The position numbers and the translations under genes are program-made. 21,467 nucleotides of DNA from a virus: the IMG/VR virus record IMGVR_UViG_3300042549_000134, positions 1 through 21,467 of that record; one strand, written 5' to 3'. The notes under the pieces were generated by a model. It saw only the letters and a list, made by a program, of their open reading frames with translations. It was not told where the DNA came from and made no database searches. Position 1 is the first letter of the stretch, and every line of letters starts with the position of its first letter. Below, piece by piece: positions 12,528 through 20,264 of the stretch.

Positions 12528-13322
12528 TTATTGTGGCTCAATGCCAAGTTCTTTGCGTATTTTTGTAGCTGAAATGGCATGAGTAGCCGCATCAAACGAC
12601 TCTTGCTCTATTTTATATCCAACATCCCTACCATAGGTGATATTAACAATATTTGGCACAAGTTGTATCTCATACTGACCTTGATACAAAGGGTCAAGAT
12701 CACGCTTAATAAAGTCTTTTACCTGATTAGCAGCAAATGGGTTAGAACCATTCCAACCCTGACAATCTCTAATCTGAATAACTACTTGACCAGTTTTAGC
12801 TAAGGCTCTCTCAAACAGCTTACGATGGCCTTCATGCCAAGGTTGCCATCTGCCAAGCATCTGTACAGTTTCTTTCTGCCAATCAAAGACAGGGCGTTGG
12901 CGGTTGTCCAAGATGTGTGCGGCAATAAACTCACCCCACTTTTCAGCCTTCTGCTCTGTGATCCTAAAGTCATACTGCTCTGGTGCAACAAACACCTTGT
13001 TTGTGTCCTCAAACCTACCCTTGTCAATGGTATCAACCCAGACAGTCCAATCTGCCTTGAAGTTGTTACGCATCTCAACTAGAGGGGCTACAAAGTCACA
13101 AATAACATAATCCACATCGTAACTATCGGCTAGGTCACGCATCCGCAAACTCTGACGAATGCGGCCTTCATGGGAAAAGTCCCAATCGTTGTATTTCTTA
13201 CGCACATCATCAGCGTTCAGCCACATAACTGTTTTATGGTTGTTTTGCAGATGCTCAAGAACGTGCTGTGCAAGGTAAGTTTTACCAGCACCAGGCAAGC
13301 CCATGATTAAGATTCTTTTCAT
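12528..13322 (-). CDS. APS-kinase-like / nucleotidylyltransferase fusion
   Basis: The protein has 264 residues in two domains. Residues 1-145 form a P-loop kinase: GLPGAGKT (8-15), NADDVRKKYNDWDFSHEGRI (36-55), resembling the APS kinase signature in which a D-x-D-N-V-R core precedes a F-S-x-x-x-R segment, VICDFVAPL (73-81) and VWVDT with a later APEQYDF. APS kinase phosphorylates adenylyl sulfate to PAPS. Residues 150-264 show an HxGH nucleotidylyltransferase: MLGRWQPWHEGHRKL (HEGH 163-166) and ISATKIRKEL (250-259). That motif style is closest to NMN- or glycerol-type adenylyl/cytidylyltransferases, though ATP sulfurylases also use HxGH. It is coupled by ATGA to the upstream sulfotransferase. 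The likely role is supplying activated sulfate; the nucleotide product of the second domain is uncertain. Confidence 0.8.
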   Translation of the reverse strand: MKRILIMGLPGAGKTYLAQHVLEHLQNNHKTVMWLNADDVRKKYNDWDFSHEGRIRQSLRMRDLADSYDVDYVICDFVAPLVEMRNNFKADWTVWVDTIDKGRFEDTNKVFVAPEQYDFRITEQKAEKWGEFIAAHILDNRQRPVFDWQKETVQMLGRWQPWHEGHRKLFERALAKTGQVVIQIRDCQGWNGSNPFAANQVKDFIKRDLDPLYQGQYEIQLVPNIVNITYGRDVGYKIEQESFDAATHAISATKIRKELGIEPQ

Positions 13323-14140
13323 CCCTTGACCTTGTAAAGTTGTTTGATTGCAAACTCTGGTGCGGGTGTGCGCCAGAATTCTTTACCCGAATACTTTTCC
13401 CAAACTGATTTGGGCAGAATAGATGGACGTTCTTGCCATGTCACTTCTTTGCGTACTGTATGAAGACTCTTCATGTTTAAGGCTTTGTCATAGACTTCGT
13501 TCTCATACTCAACATTCTTGAAGTCATGGTCAAAATAAGGCTTGCCAATAAACCCATAAATCTCACGCATCACGTTCTCAGGTTGTTTGCATAGAGATTC
13601 ATATTCCACCAACATAATCATGTCTGGGTTTAGCAGTAAACCTTCTTCTAAGAAGTAATAAGGCTTGACTACTTGGCCCTCCTTCTTCACATCCATTAGG
13701 GCATCGCACCTTGTGGTGACTGTTTGCCTAGCTTCATCGTCTGTTAGTGCCGCACCATACAAAGAGTTCTTGGCAGCAATACGCTCAAAGCTATCAAGTA
13801 TCCAAGGCAAATCACGCACACAGCAAATGATTTTGGTCTGTGGGTAAAGCTCTTTCAATAGAGATGTTTTAGAAGTCCAACGTCTGCTAGTGTCAAATAC
13901 TGTATTTGGCTTAACTTCTTTGTAGTAAGCATTAAATAAATCTTTAAGTATTTGCTTGCGTCTGTCTTCATCAATCAAATGGTTATTTTCGTTTTCTGTA
14001 ATCACATTGATGGTTGAGATCACCAAACTTTGCATGGGCGAAGATATATCCGCATGGAACTCAGGGTTCTGACGCAAGATGGCCGAGAGCAGGGTTGAAC
14101 CTGACCTTGGCAAACCTGAGATAAAGAAAAACTCTTTCAT
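13319..14140 (-). CDS. PAPS-dependent sulfotransferase
   Basis: The protein has 273 residues from ATG 14140, which overlaps the upstream TGA as ATGA; an in-frame ATG at 14155 would add five residues. Residues 8-16 are SGLPRSGST, the 5'-phosphosulfate-binding loop of sulfotransferases. CVRDLPWILDSFERI (about 107-121) carries the conserved Arg and Ser that bind the 3'-phosphate of PAPS. A third segment, VEYESLCKQPENVMREIYGF, matches the later helix of Sulfotransfer-type domains. There is no signal peptide, so it acts in the host cytoplasm. The acceptor is unknown: a virion protein side chain, glycan, lipid or small metabolite. It precedes the APS-kinase-like fusion and follows the fibre genes, pointing to virion or surface modification. 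Confidence 0.85.
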   Translation of the reverse strand: MKEFFFISGLPRSGSTLLSAILRQNPEFHADISSPMQSLVISTINVITENENNHLIDEDRRKQILKDLFNAYYKEVKPNTVFDTSRRWTSKTSLLKELYPQTKIICCVRDLPWILDSFERIAAKNSLYGAALTDDEARQTVTTRCDALMDVKKEGQVVKPYYFLEEGLLLNPDMIMLVEYESLCKQPENVMREIYGFIGKPYFDHDFKNVEYENEVYDKALNMKSLHTVRKEVTWQERPSILPKSVWEKYSGKEFWRTPAPEFAIKQLYKVKG

Positions 14141-14562
14141 TCTGCTGGAATCCAATTGACTGTAGCTTCATCCCATTGATAGCGCACATTGCCACCATTC
14201 ATAATCGCATCAGCAGGTCTTGGTACAGGTGCGGCCCATGTCATTGTGTCAGAGTAGCCAATCCAAGATGGATAAGGTTTACGGGCTTCATGTTCAGCAG
14301 CTCTCGCAGCGTTGTATTCTTCTTCAGTCAGAACTTGGAGAACACCCGCAATGCTTGTGTCGGCATCATCATCGCAAGTTCCATAGTATTTAGGCGCACT
14401 TAAATATGTTCCATTAGATGATGTTTGCACAGGCCATGCTGAACTGTCATGCCATAAATGAGTCCAACCCTTAACTGCTGGCATTGATGGGCCTGTGCGT
14501 TGTGGCTCAACTGTGCAAGGTATTTTTGTAACTGCATCTACTTCGGTAATACAAATGTACAT
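14137..14562 (-). CDS. Probable tail-fibre-associated protein
   Basis: The protein has 141 residues; AAAGGAA lies 8 bases ahead of ATG 14562. It begins MYICITEVDAVTKIPCTVEP, has a TGPSMPAVKGWTHLW strand region, an acidic YYGTCDDDADTSIAGVLQVL, a helix LTEEEYNAARAAEHEARKPY, and ends with PVPRPADAI ... RYQWDEATVNWIPAE. The ending, a Pro-rich turn then YxWDEATxNW, recurs in short phage proteins encoded after fibre genes, which may be fibre chaperones or tip proteins. I have no firm family. It sits between the adhesin and the sulfotransferase and is coupled to the latter by ATGA, so it could also be a sulfation substrate or partner. Confidence 0.55.
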   Translation of the reverse strand: MYICITEVDAVTKIPCTVEPQRTGPSMPAVKGWTHLWHDSSAWPVQTSSNGTYLSAPKYYGTCDDDADTSIAGVLQVLTEEEYNAARAAEHEARKPYPSWIGYSDTMTWAAPVPRPADAIMNGGNVRYQWDEATVNWIPAE

Positions 14563-14577
14563 TGTGATATTCCTTTA

Positions 14578-15504
14578 TTAAACAGGAATTCTGCGGATGG
14601 CACGAACAGGGTTTTCATAACTCTTAGGGTAGCTGTTCTGTGAGCCATCGAAGAAAGAAACTGTTCTTGCGTTCGTAGCAGAAACCTCAGTGCTAGACCA
14701 ATAATGGGTTGATGAGAAAAATTCTGTGCCTGTGCTACGAAAATCTGTGACTGACGTTTGAGCTGGTGTTCCTGTTGTGTAATTAGAAGTTCTTTCGGGA
14801 ACTGAATTTGCATTTGTGCCTACTGATGTGACGTTTGATTGGGTTGTAGGTTTTAGGTTGTAGTAGCAAACTTCTAACTCGTTTCTTGCTGGCATATACC
14901 AGTCAGAAAAACCACCAATTACCAAATCATTACAGAAGTGTGCAGAGGGGTAAACTGTTGAGCTACCATCAGCTACCATGTCTGCCGTGTTTTGTGGGCC
15001 GTCTATAACACTATCTGCACCCGCAGTAGCTGTGGTTGCATTTTTATATTTTTTATTATTACTTTGGGCAGAAGCCACAGGCCCAATAATTAAGTAATGT
15101 GTTGCCGTACCGCTTACACCAATCTGACCAGCGTAAAAACCACCACCAAATGCCTCACCTATTGTTGTGGGGGCAATTGGCGTTACGCTGTTACTTGCTG
15201 CGCTTGCTGGGCCTGTTCCAACTGCATTGGTTGCAGTAACTGTAAATGTATAGCTTGTATTTGTTGTTAAACCCGTAACAGTAATTGTTCCTGAACCTGC
15301 TTGGCTCAATGTTCCTGTACCACCAGCGGGTGAAGATGTGGCTGTATAAGACGTAATAGCAGTTCCACCATCACTTGCTGGTGCTGTGTAAACCACAGTA
15401 GCCGTTGTTGGGCCTGTTTGAGTTGCTGTACCAATGGTAGGCGCACCTGGAACAGTAATAAAACTTCTTTGGTTCTGAAAAACTACTTGTAGTGCGCCAC
15501 TCAT
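14578..15504 (-). CDS. fn3 + Lcl/DUF1566-like adhesin (receptor-binding candidate)
   Basis: The protein has 308 residues from ATG 15504, which overlaps the tail-fibre stop as ATGA and has AGGGAG 9 bases upstream; an in-frame ATG at 15531 is less likely. Residues about 18-115 form a fibronectin type III domain (VPGAPTIGTATQTGPTTATV to GLTTNTSYTFTVTATNAVG). Residues about 125-308 match the Lcl/DUF1566 pattern: GGFSDWYMPARNELEVCYYN, then HYWSSTEVSATNARTVSFFD and ending PVRAIRRIPV. That domain has a C-type-lectin-like fold and occurs in adhesins and phage tail tips. It is probably a host-recognition protein attached to the fibre. No reverse transcriptase or template repeat is present here to diversify it. 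Confidence 0.75.
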   Translation of the reverse strand: MSGALQVVFQNQRSFITVPGAPTIGTATQTGPTTATVVYTAPASDGGTAITSYTATSSPAGGTGTLSQAGSGTITVTGLTTNTSYTFTVTATNAVGTGPASAASNSVTPIAPTTIGEAFGGGFYAGQIGVSGTATHYLIIGPVASAQSNNKKYKNATTATAGADSVIDGPQNTADMVADGSSTVYPSAHFCNDLVIGGFSDWYMPARNELEVCYYNLKPTTQSNVTSVGTNANSVPERTSNYTTGTPAQTSVTDFRSTGTEFFSSTHYWSSTEVSATNARTVSFFDGSQNSYPKSYENPVRAIRRIPV

Positions 15505-17450
15505 GTTAAGCCACTCCCTGAGATAAGCCAAGTTGTTGAACTCATCTTGATTGCTGTTGCAGAACCATACTGAGCCAAAGTTCTTGATCCAGTTGTGCCA
15601 GCAGCAGACAAATACATTGTGTCTGTCGTGATTGCAATCGTAACAACTTCAGCAGTCATGTTGATAAAGGTTATTGCTGTTCCAACTGGGTAAGCAACAG
15701 AACTATTTGCAGGGATTGTGTATGTCCTTGCATTGGCATCACCAGATGGATGAAAGATATGCTTACCAGCATCAGCCAAAACTAATGTGTAGGCAGCAGA
15801 TTGACTGTTCTGTGGGATATTTCTAAAACCAACAGAGTCTGTGCCATCAACTGTGCAATTACTTAATGTTCCACTTGTTGGCGTACCAAGTACAGGGGTT
15901 GTAAGTGTTGGAGATGTAAGAGTCTTGTTTGTCAGGGTTTCTGTGCCTGTCAAAGTAGCAAAGCCACTAGCAGTAAATGCCGCCTGAGTCCATGCCGATC
16001 CTGTCCACACATACAGAGTGTTTACTGAGTTGTTCCAGTACAAAGCACCCGTCAACAAGGCATTTCCATCGTTGTCAACAGTAGGAGCAGAAGACTTAGA
16101 ACCTAAGTATCTGTCATCAAAAGAGTCATAACTTGCCGCTGCCGATGTTGCACTAGCTGCCGCATTTGTCTCACTTGTAGAGGCATTAGATGCACTTGTT
16201 GCCGCATTAGAAGCAGAGGTAGCCGCATTAGATGCAGAAGTAGCCGCAGCAGTAGTCGAACCAAATATCGAATCTATTTCAGTTTTGGTATAAGCATTTG
16301 TTATGTTATAGCCAGCAATAGTTGTAGGATTAGTTCCTGCCGTTGCCCGACCATAGGTATCAAAAGTTACAGATTGGTAAGTGCCTGGCGTAACACCAGA
16401 AGATGCCAAATCAATGTTGTCTCCATTGACAACAATACGGCTAGAAGATGCAGTTCCTACATTGAGAGTGTTACCTGTCTTTGTCAGGCCATCACCCGCA
16501 GTAATCTGACCCGCACCTGAGAACTGCGCCCATGTGATTGATGTGCTACCCAATGTCCCACCTGCATCTATTGTGCAGATAAAGCCAGAATCAGCGTTAG
16601 TTGTACCTTTTTCAACAAAGGTAAAAGCCGCTACCAACTCAGCATAAGTGTCTGCATCGGTTGTGCGTGTCCAAGAACCTGTTGCACACAAGTAAATACC
16701 ATTGTTAGAAGCAGTAGACTGGTCTTTAACCAAGACCCGATCACCCGCAACAATCGAGATGCCATCAATGGTTTGTGCGCCAGACAAGGTGATGTTTGCA
16801 GTAGTAGCCGCAACAACAGAGGCTTTGGCATCAATACCTTGGGCTAGTGCATCCACATAACCCTTGGTAGCCGCATCAGAATCGTTTGTAGGGCTTGCCA
16901 AACCAGTAATGGTTGCCGATGTACTGCTATCCATATCCAATGCGCCAGAGATGGTCACATTGTTGAATGTAGAAGTGCCAGAAGCCGCAGTCACATTGCC
17001 TGTCAGGTTGCCAGTGACGTTACCTGTGACATTGCCTGTAACAGCACCCGTTAAGTTGCCTGTTACGTTACCTGTCACTGCACCTGTCAATGGGCCAGTA
17101 AAGCCTGTTGTAGCAGTAATGTTTGTGCCAGTAATAGCAAGGGCAGAAGAACCACCGATTACCACACCATTGATTGTTCCTGCACTAATGGCGGCAGAAG
17201 CAATCGTAGCGGCTGTGCTGACAGTAAGGTTGGTAAAAGTACCCGCTGCGGCAGTTGTTCCACCGATAACCGCACCATTTATAGTACCGCCAGTAATCGT
17301 GGCAGAAGAGTTATCTGTCTTTGTTGCTATGGCAGTAGCAATGTTATTGAACTCTGTGTCAATCTCAGTACCCTTAACAATCTTTAGAGGATTGCCAGGC
17401 GAGAGATTATCTTTGGTTGCAAAGTTAGTGGATTTTGAATAATTAGACAT
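15501..17450 (-). CDS. Tail fibre protein
   Basis: The protein has 649 residues. The N-terminus STNFATKDNLSPGNPLKIVK then GTEIDTEFNNIATAIATK is the attachment-type start seen in many podovirus fibres. A beta-rich shaft with TGNVTGNLT-type four-residue repeats (about 121-154) follows. Then come TGLASPTNDSDAATKGYVDA and a DRVLVKDQSTASNNGIY module, a trimeric coiled-coil-like stretch of TSASNAA repeats (about 403-430), a region with YWNNSVNTLYVWTGSAW, the run LTNKTLTSPTLTTPVLGTPT, and a beta-structured C-terminus. No enzyme motif such as an endosialidase or lyase is visible. The protein likely forms a homotrimer and carries or cooperates with the adhesin encoded next, coupled by ATGA. Confidence 0.85.
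   Translation of the reverse strand: MSNYSKSTNFATKDNLSPGNPLKIVKGTEIDTEFNNIATAIATKTDNSSATITGGTINGAVIGGTTAAAGTFTNLTVSTAATIASAAISAGTINGVVIGGSSALAITGTNITATTGFTGPLTGAVTGNVTGNLTGAVTGNVTGNVTGNLTGNVTAASGTSTFNNVTISGALDMDSSTSATITGLASPTNDSDAATKGYVDALAQGIDAKASVVAATTANITLSGAQTIDGISIVAGDRVLVKDQSTASNNGIYLCATGSWTRTTDADTYAELVAAFTFVEKGTTNADSGFICTIDAGGTLGSTSITWAQFSGAGQITAGDGLTKTGNTLNVGTASSSRIVVNGDNIDLASSGVTPGTYQSVTFDTYGRATAGTNPTTIAGYNITNAYTKTEIDSIFGSTTAAATSASNAATSASNAATSASNASTSETNAAASATSAAASYDSFDDRYLGSKSSAPTVDNDGNALLTGALYWNNSVNTLYVWTGSAWTQAAFTASGFATLTGTETLTNKTLTSPTLTTPVLGTPTSGTLSNCTVDGTDSVGFRNIPQNSQSAAYTLVLADAGKHIFHPSGDANARTYTIPANSSVAYPVGTAITFINMTAEVVTIAITTDTMYLSAAGTTGSRTLAQYGSATAIKMSSTTWLISGSGLT
16159..16242 (-). 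repeat. 21-base tandem repeat coding for TSASNAA heptads
   Basis: There are four consecutive 21-base units beginning GCCGCA or GAGGCA at 16159, 16180, 16201 and 16222 on the plus strand. The last two are nearly identical. Each encodes one seven-residue T-S-A/E-S/T-N-A-A/S unit of the fibre, consistent with a heptad coiled-coil stalk. Confidence 0.75.
16989..17090 (-). repeat. 12-base repeat coding for GNVT/GNLT/GAVT units
   Basis: A run of about eight degenerate 12-base units (for example ACGTTACCTGTG, ACATTGCCTGTA and ACAGCACCCGTT on the plus strand) encodes four-residue G-N/A-V/L-T steps in the fibre shaft. Regular four-residue steps with alternating small and beta-branched residues suggest a beta-solenoid-like shaft. 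Confidence 0.7.
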
Positions 17451-17453
17451 GGT

Positions 17454-18998
17454 TTATCCTATCTTGCCTTCTTTGGCTTGAAGTTCAATTTTCTGAATTG
17501 ACAACTGAGTGCCATTGATAGTGGCTTCGTAACCAGTTTGTACGATTTTACCCGCACTTGAAGCATTACTTGTCAATGCTTTAATTGGGATACCGCTTGA
17601 GTAGTCTGCAACTGCATATTCACCAACCCCATACTCAAAGTAGCCTTGAGGTGGGATAAAGACGTTCTCTGACTGATAAGCACCTGAATAGTCAAAAGCC
17701 CACTTGATTGTGAGAAACTGATTAGAACCGCCAATCACCACGGCAGTAATAGACTTCAGAATGGAAATCTGATTAGGATTACCTAAGTCCGCATTGTTGG
17801 TGTAGTACAGGAATCGATAAGTAGAAGCATCATCGAGATAACCACCATACTTACCAATATAGCCGTTCTTTCCAATGTATAAGTCGCCATTACGCAACGA
17901 TCTTAGTGCAGTTGGTGAAATACTGTCCCATTTGGTTACACGGGAAGCACCATCTTGCAGGGATTGTTTGGTATCAAAACAATAAACTTGCAAAGTAGCT
18001 GGTAGAACAAGCAGATAAAAAGCATTCTTCTCTGAATAAACAGATTTGACGTTTGCTAGTGTTTCTCCAGACAAAGAAGATTCCAAATCAAATCGAACAT
18101 TCTTAGAAAGGTCTCGCAATGGAGCAGACTTCTCTTGAATGGTACGCATCAATGAGCGAACACCTGAGTCTGACAAGAAAACAACGTCAGTACCAATACT
18201 TTGTATGGTATCCCTAGCAATACACCCAATAGAGCCTACTGTGTCGCTCAGAACAAGAGAGGCAGGAGTAGAAGCACCAGAGTAAACAAGAATCTGCTTC
18301 TTACCAAAAATAAACAAGAAATCATTGTGAGCTGCCAAGCCCATAACTTCATCTGCACCATTAGGCCATACACGAGATACATCCAATGAACCTGAAGTGC
18401 CACCACCCCATACATGACCCGCAATCAGATCAGAAAAGGTAACAGTTACTTTGTCTGTAGATGTATTAGCTACCCATAAGCGACCAAAAGCAGAGATGCA
18501 GATGTTTGCTTGAGGAACTGTAGCTACATAACCAGACTTCTCAGAGACTCTGCGATAGGTAGTAGTACTTACTGCGGGATCATAGATGAGTGGATCGTGA
18601 CCTGTTTGGAAGAAGTATGCAATGCCATTCAAGGATGCACACTGCCAGTTAGATGCTGAGATGGTAGGAGCAGAACCGCCACCACCATAGGTCAACTCAG
18701 TCACCGCATTAGCAGTACCAAGTTTAAATATCTTGTTGTTGCCAGCAAACAGAACTGTCAAAGTCCCATCGTTTTGGACTAATTCATGGATTACACCAAC
18801 ATCGTTAGCACCTAGATTGCCAGAGGAAGAGTTAACCCTTGTCCAACCTTTTCTAGCACCAATACGACCATACTGATCCAAGATGCAGTTAGTCGCAACC
18901 AAAGCAAATCCTGCCCCTAAATCAAGGGGAGAATCTTCAGTATTCAGGCCATAAAAGCCTGGCGCTGAGAGACTATAACTTTGGAGTGCTGATGCCAT
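17454..18998 (-). CDS. Tail nozzle-like / beta-propeller virion protein
   Basis: The protein has 514 residues; its ATG overlaps the adaptor stop as TAATG. It starts LSAPGFYGLNTEDSPLDLG with ATNCILDQYGRIGARKGWTR, a start common in podovirus tail proteins of the nozzle or stabilisation type. The body is beta-rich, with repeated blade-like strands containing short runs such as LNGIAYFFQTGHDPLIYDP, FGRLWVANTSTDKVTVTFSD, HNDFLFIFGKKQILVYSG and GDLYIGKNGYIGKYGG. The gene order adaptor, nozzle, fibre parallels genes 11, 12 and 17 of T7-like phages, although T7 gp12 is longer. Role: closing the short tail tube below the adaptor. A beta-propeller fold is inferred from the strand pattern. Confidence 0.7.
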   Translation of the reverse strand: MASALQSYSLSAPGFYGLNTEDSPLDLGAGFALVATNCILDQYGRIGARKGWTRVNSSSGNLGANDVGVIHELVQNDGTLTVLFAGNNKIFKLGTANAVTELTYGGGGSAPTISASNWQCASLNGIAYFFQTGHDPLIYDPAVSTTTYRRVSEKSGYVATVPQANICISAFGRLWVANTSTDKVTVTFSDLIAGHVWGGGTSGSLDVSRVWPNGADEVMGLAAHNDFLFIFGKKQILVYSGASTPASLVLSDTVGSIGCIARDTIQSIGTDVVFLSDSGVRSLMRTIQEKSAPLRDLSKNVRFDLESSLSGETLANVKSVYSEKNAFYLLVLPATLQVYCFDTKQSLQDGASRVTKWDSISPTALRSLRNGDLYIGKNGYIGKYGGYLDDASTYRFLYYTNNADLGNPNQISILKSITAVVIGGSNQFLTIKWAFDYSGAYQSENVFIPPQGYFEYGVGEYAVADYSSGIPIKALTSNASSAGKIVQTGYEATINGTQLSIQKIELQAKEGKIG

Positions 18999-19642
18999 TA
19001 GACCGCCACAAAGTTGTCTTCAGGATAACGAGTGCTTTCCAATGCAATAGCATCAGAGAGCATTCCTCTGAACAAAGCATAAGCCTCATTAGAGTTTGTT
19101 CCACCATCCTCACCACGCTCAATCAAAGCACGAGAATAGGCACTTTGAGCAACCAAATAATCAAGAACCTTGACAGAAGTGCCATCAGCAGACAGATTAG
19201 CCTGTGGGACAGTTACATCAAATTTAAGTGTATATACGCCATTAGGAACTGGGAACAAATCAATCTTTGTGTCGCCATTGCCATCTACACCACTAAAGCA
19301 GAACTCTGAAGGAATAGACTGTGAAGGCGTACCAAAGTTTAGCTTGCGGTTCATATCCGCAACAGTAGTGTTATCTAAAGTAATAACACTTGTAGTATTG
19401 ATAGCATCGTTAACACGAAACTTCTGACCAACACCTGTCAAAGCATAAGAACTTGTGCCAGAGGTAGTAGTAACTGTAATTGTTTGAGATAAGACATTCC
19501 ATGAATAAGCATCTTCAATCTGACGCTTACCATCATTGACAAACTTGCCAATCAAAGCAGAATAGGCGGTTTCGCCAACAGTAGATACTGTGCTTTCACG
19601 CAAGCGAACTAGCACATCGTTAACAAGTTCTAAATAGGTCAT
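18998..19642 (-). CDS. Tail adaptor protein (T7 gp11 / P22 gp4-like role)
   Basis: The protein has 214 residues. The N-terminal helices carry TYLELVNDVLVRLRE and SALIGKFVNDGKRQIEDAYSW, followed by a beta domain (LSQTITVTTTSGTSSYALTG, FCFSGVDGNGDTKIDLFPVP) and a C-terminal helix LVAQSAYSRALIERGEDGG. This helix, beta-insert, helix plan with VNxxKRxIEDAYxW is the pattern of podovirus portal-to-nozzle adaptors. It should form a ring under the portal. It lies upstream of the nozzle-like gene and is coupled to both neighbours by start/stop overlap. Length is close to T7 tail tubular protein A. Confidence 0.8.
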   Translation of the reverse strand: MTYLELVNDVLVRLRESTVSTVGETAYSALIGKFVNDGKRQIEDAYSWNVLSQTITVTTTSGTSSYALTGVGQKFRVNDAINTTSVITLDNTTVADMNRKLNFGTPSQSIPSEFCFSGVDGNGDTKIDLFPVPNGVYTLKFDVTVPQANLSADGTSVKVLDYLVAQSAYSRALIERGEDGGTNSNEAYALFRGMLSDAIALESTRYPEDNFVAV

Positions 19643-19974
19643 GTTCGTTGCGCTCCTGATACTTCAAATGTGGCAATAAAACTGAATGTACTTGCACTTT
19701 GAGTAGTAATTTGAATTCTATCGCCTTCTTCTAAAACGATATAAGCATTGCCATCAAACTGAAGGTATTGCTTAGATGTAAAGTCGTAATTAGTAAGAAT
19801 ATCCAAGGTTGTGGCAGCACTTGCGTCATACCATTGAACAGTAATGTGCTTAGTCGAACCACCAGTATTGTGAATGTACATCACAGTAAACTTGGCGTAA
19901 TAACCCGTAGGAACTGTATAAACAGTTGTCAGCGTTGCGGCTGTTGGGTTAACTCCGACAGATACTGGTCTCAC
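19639..19974 (-). CDS. Small beta-rich virion protein (GTG start)
   Basis: The protein has 111 residues, starting at GTG 19974, which overlaps the previous TGA as GTGA. It is almost all beta-strand in character: TLTTVYTVPTGYYAKFTVMY, then HITVQWYDA and YLQFDGNAYIVLEEGDRIQI, ending FSFIATFEVSGAQRT. This resembles small jelly-roll or Ig-like virion proteins, such as decoration or head-fibre parts, and some capping domains. Position between capsid-side small genes and the tail adaptor supports a structural role. No closer family is recognised. Confidence 0.6.
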   Translation of the reverse strand: MRPVSVGVNPTAATLTTVYTVPTGYYAKFTVMYIHNTGGSTKHITVQWYDASAATTLDILTNYDFTSKQYLQFDGNAYIVLEEGDRIQITTQSASTFSFIATFEVSGAQRT

Positions 19975-20264
19975 TTCATATTCCTCTTAGAGATCGCTTT
20001 AGCCTTAGCTTTAGCGTCTTCCTTGGACGTTGCGCCCCAAGCTCTAAGAGAAAGTAAAAGTCGGGTAGGCTTTCCATCTTTCATCTCAGCGCCAGGCATA
20101 TTGCCCATTCGTGCTAAAAAGGATGCCCTACGAGGGTTATCTCCCGACTTAACTGGTGGTTTTAAATTGCCACCTGTTTCTGCATTATACGATGCTCTTC
20201 CTTTGGCATTCAAGCCCCCCTTGGGGTTTTTTCCTTCTTTTGTTTGCCAAACAGGAGATTTCAT
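19971..20264 (-). CDS. Small basic phage protein (KEGKNPKGGLNAKGR family)
   Basis: The protein has 97 residues and is very basic. It begins MKSPVWQTKEGKNPKGGLNA followed by KGRASYNAETG, then RRASFLARMGNMPGAEMKDG and SLRAWGATSKEDAKAKAKA. I recognise the recurring KEGKNPKGGLNxKGRxSY and FxARMGxM pattern from small marine and freshwater phage proteins; I believe the family is catalogued as DUF6321 but am not certain. Function unknown. Strong positive charge suggests nucleic-acid or capsid-interior contact. Its start overlaps the previous stop as ATGA, and its end overlaps the next start as GTGA. Confidence 0.65.
   Translation of the reverse strand: MKSPVWQTKEGKNPKGGLNAKGRASYNAETGGNLKPPVKSGDNPRRASFLARMGNMPGAEMKDGKPTRLLLSLRAWGATSKEDAKAKAKAISKRNMK

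Noticed and set aside
14578-15504. Diversity-generating retroelement acting on the lectin-like adhesin
   Set aside because: The fold class is a common target, but no reverse transcriptase gene, template repeat or near-identical second copy of the 3' end is present in the window.
16864-17442. 192-codon plus-strand open frame opposite the tail fibre
   Set aside because: Its sequence is a low-complexity mirror of the fibre repeats (runs of V, T, L, P), has no convincing ribosome site, and lies on the wrong strand of a tightly coupled operon.
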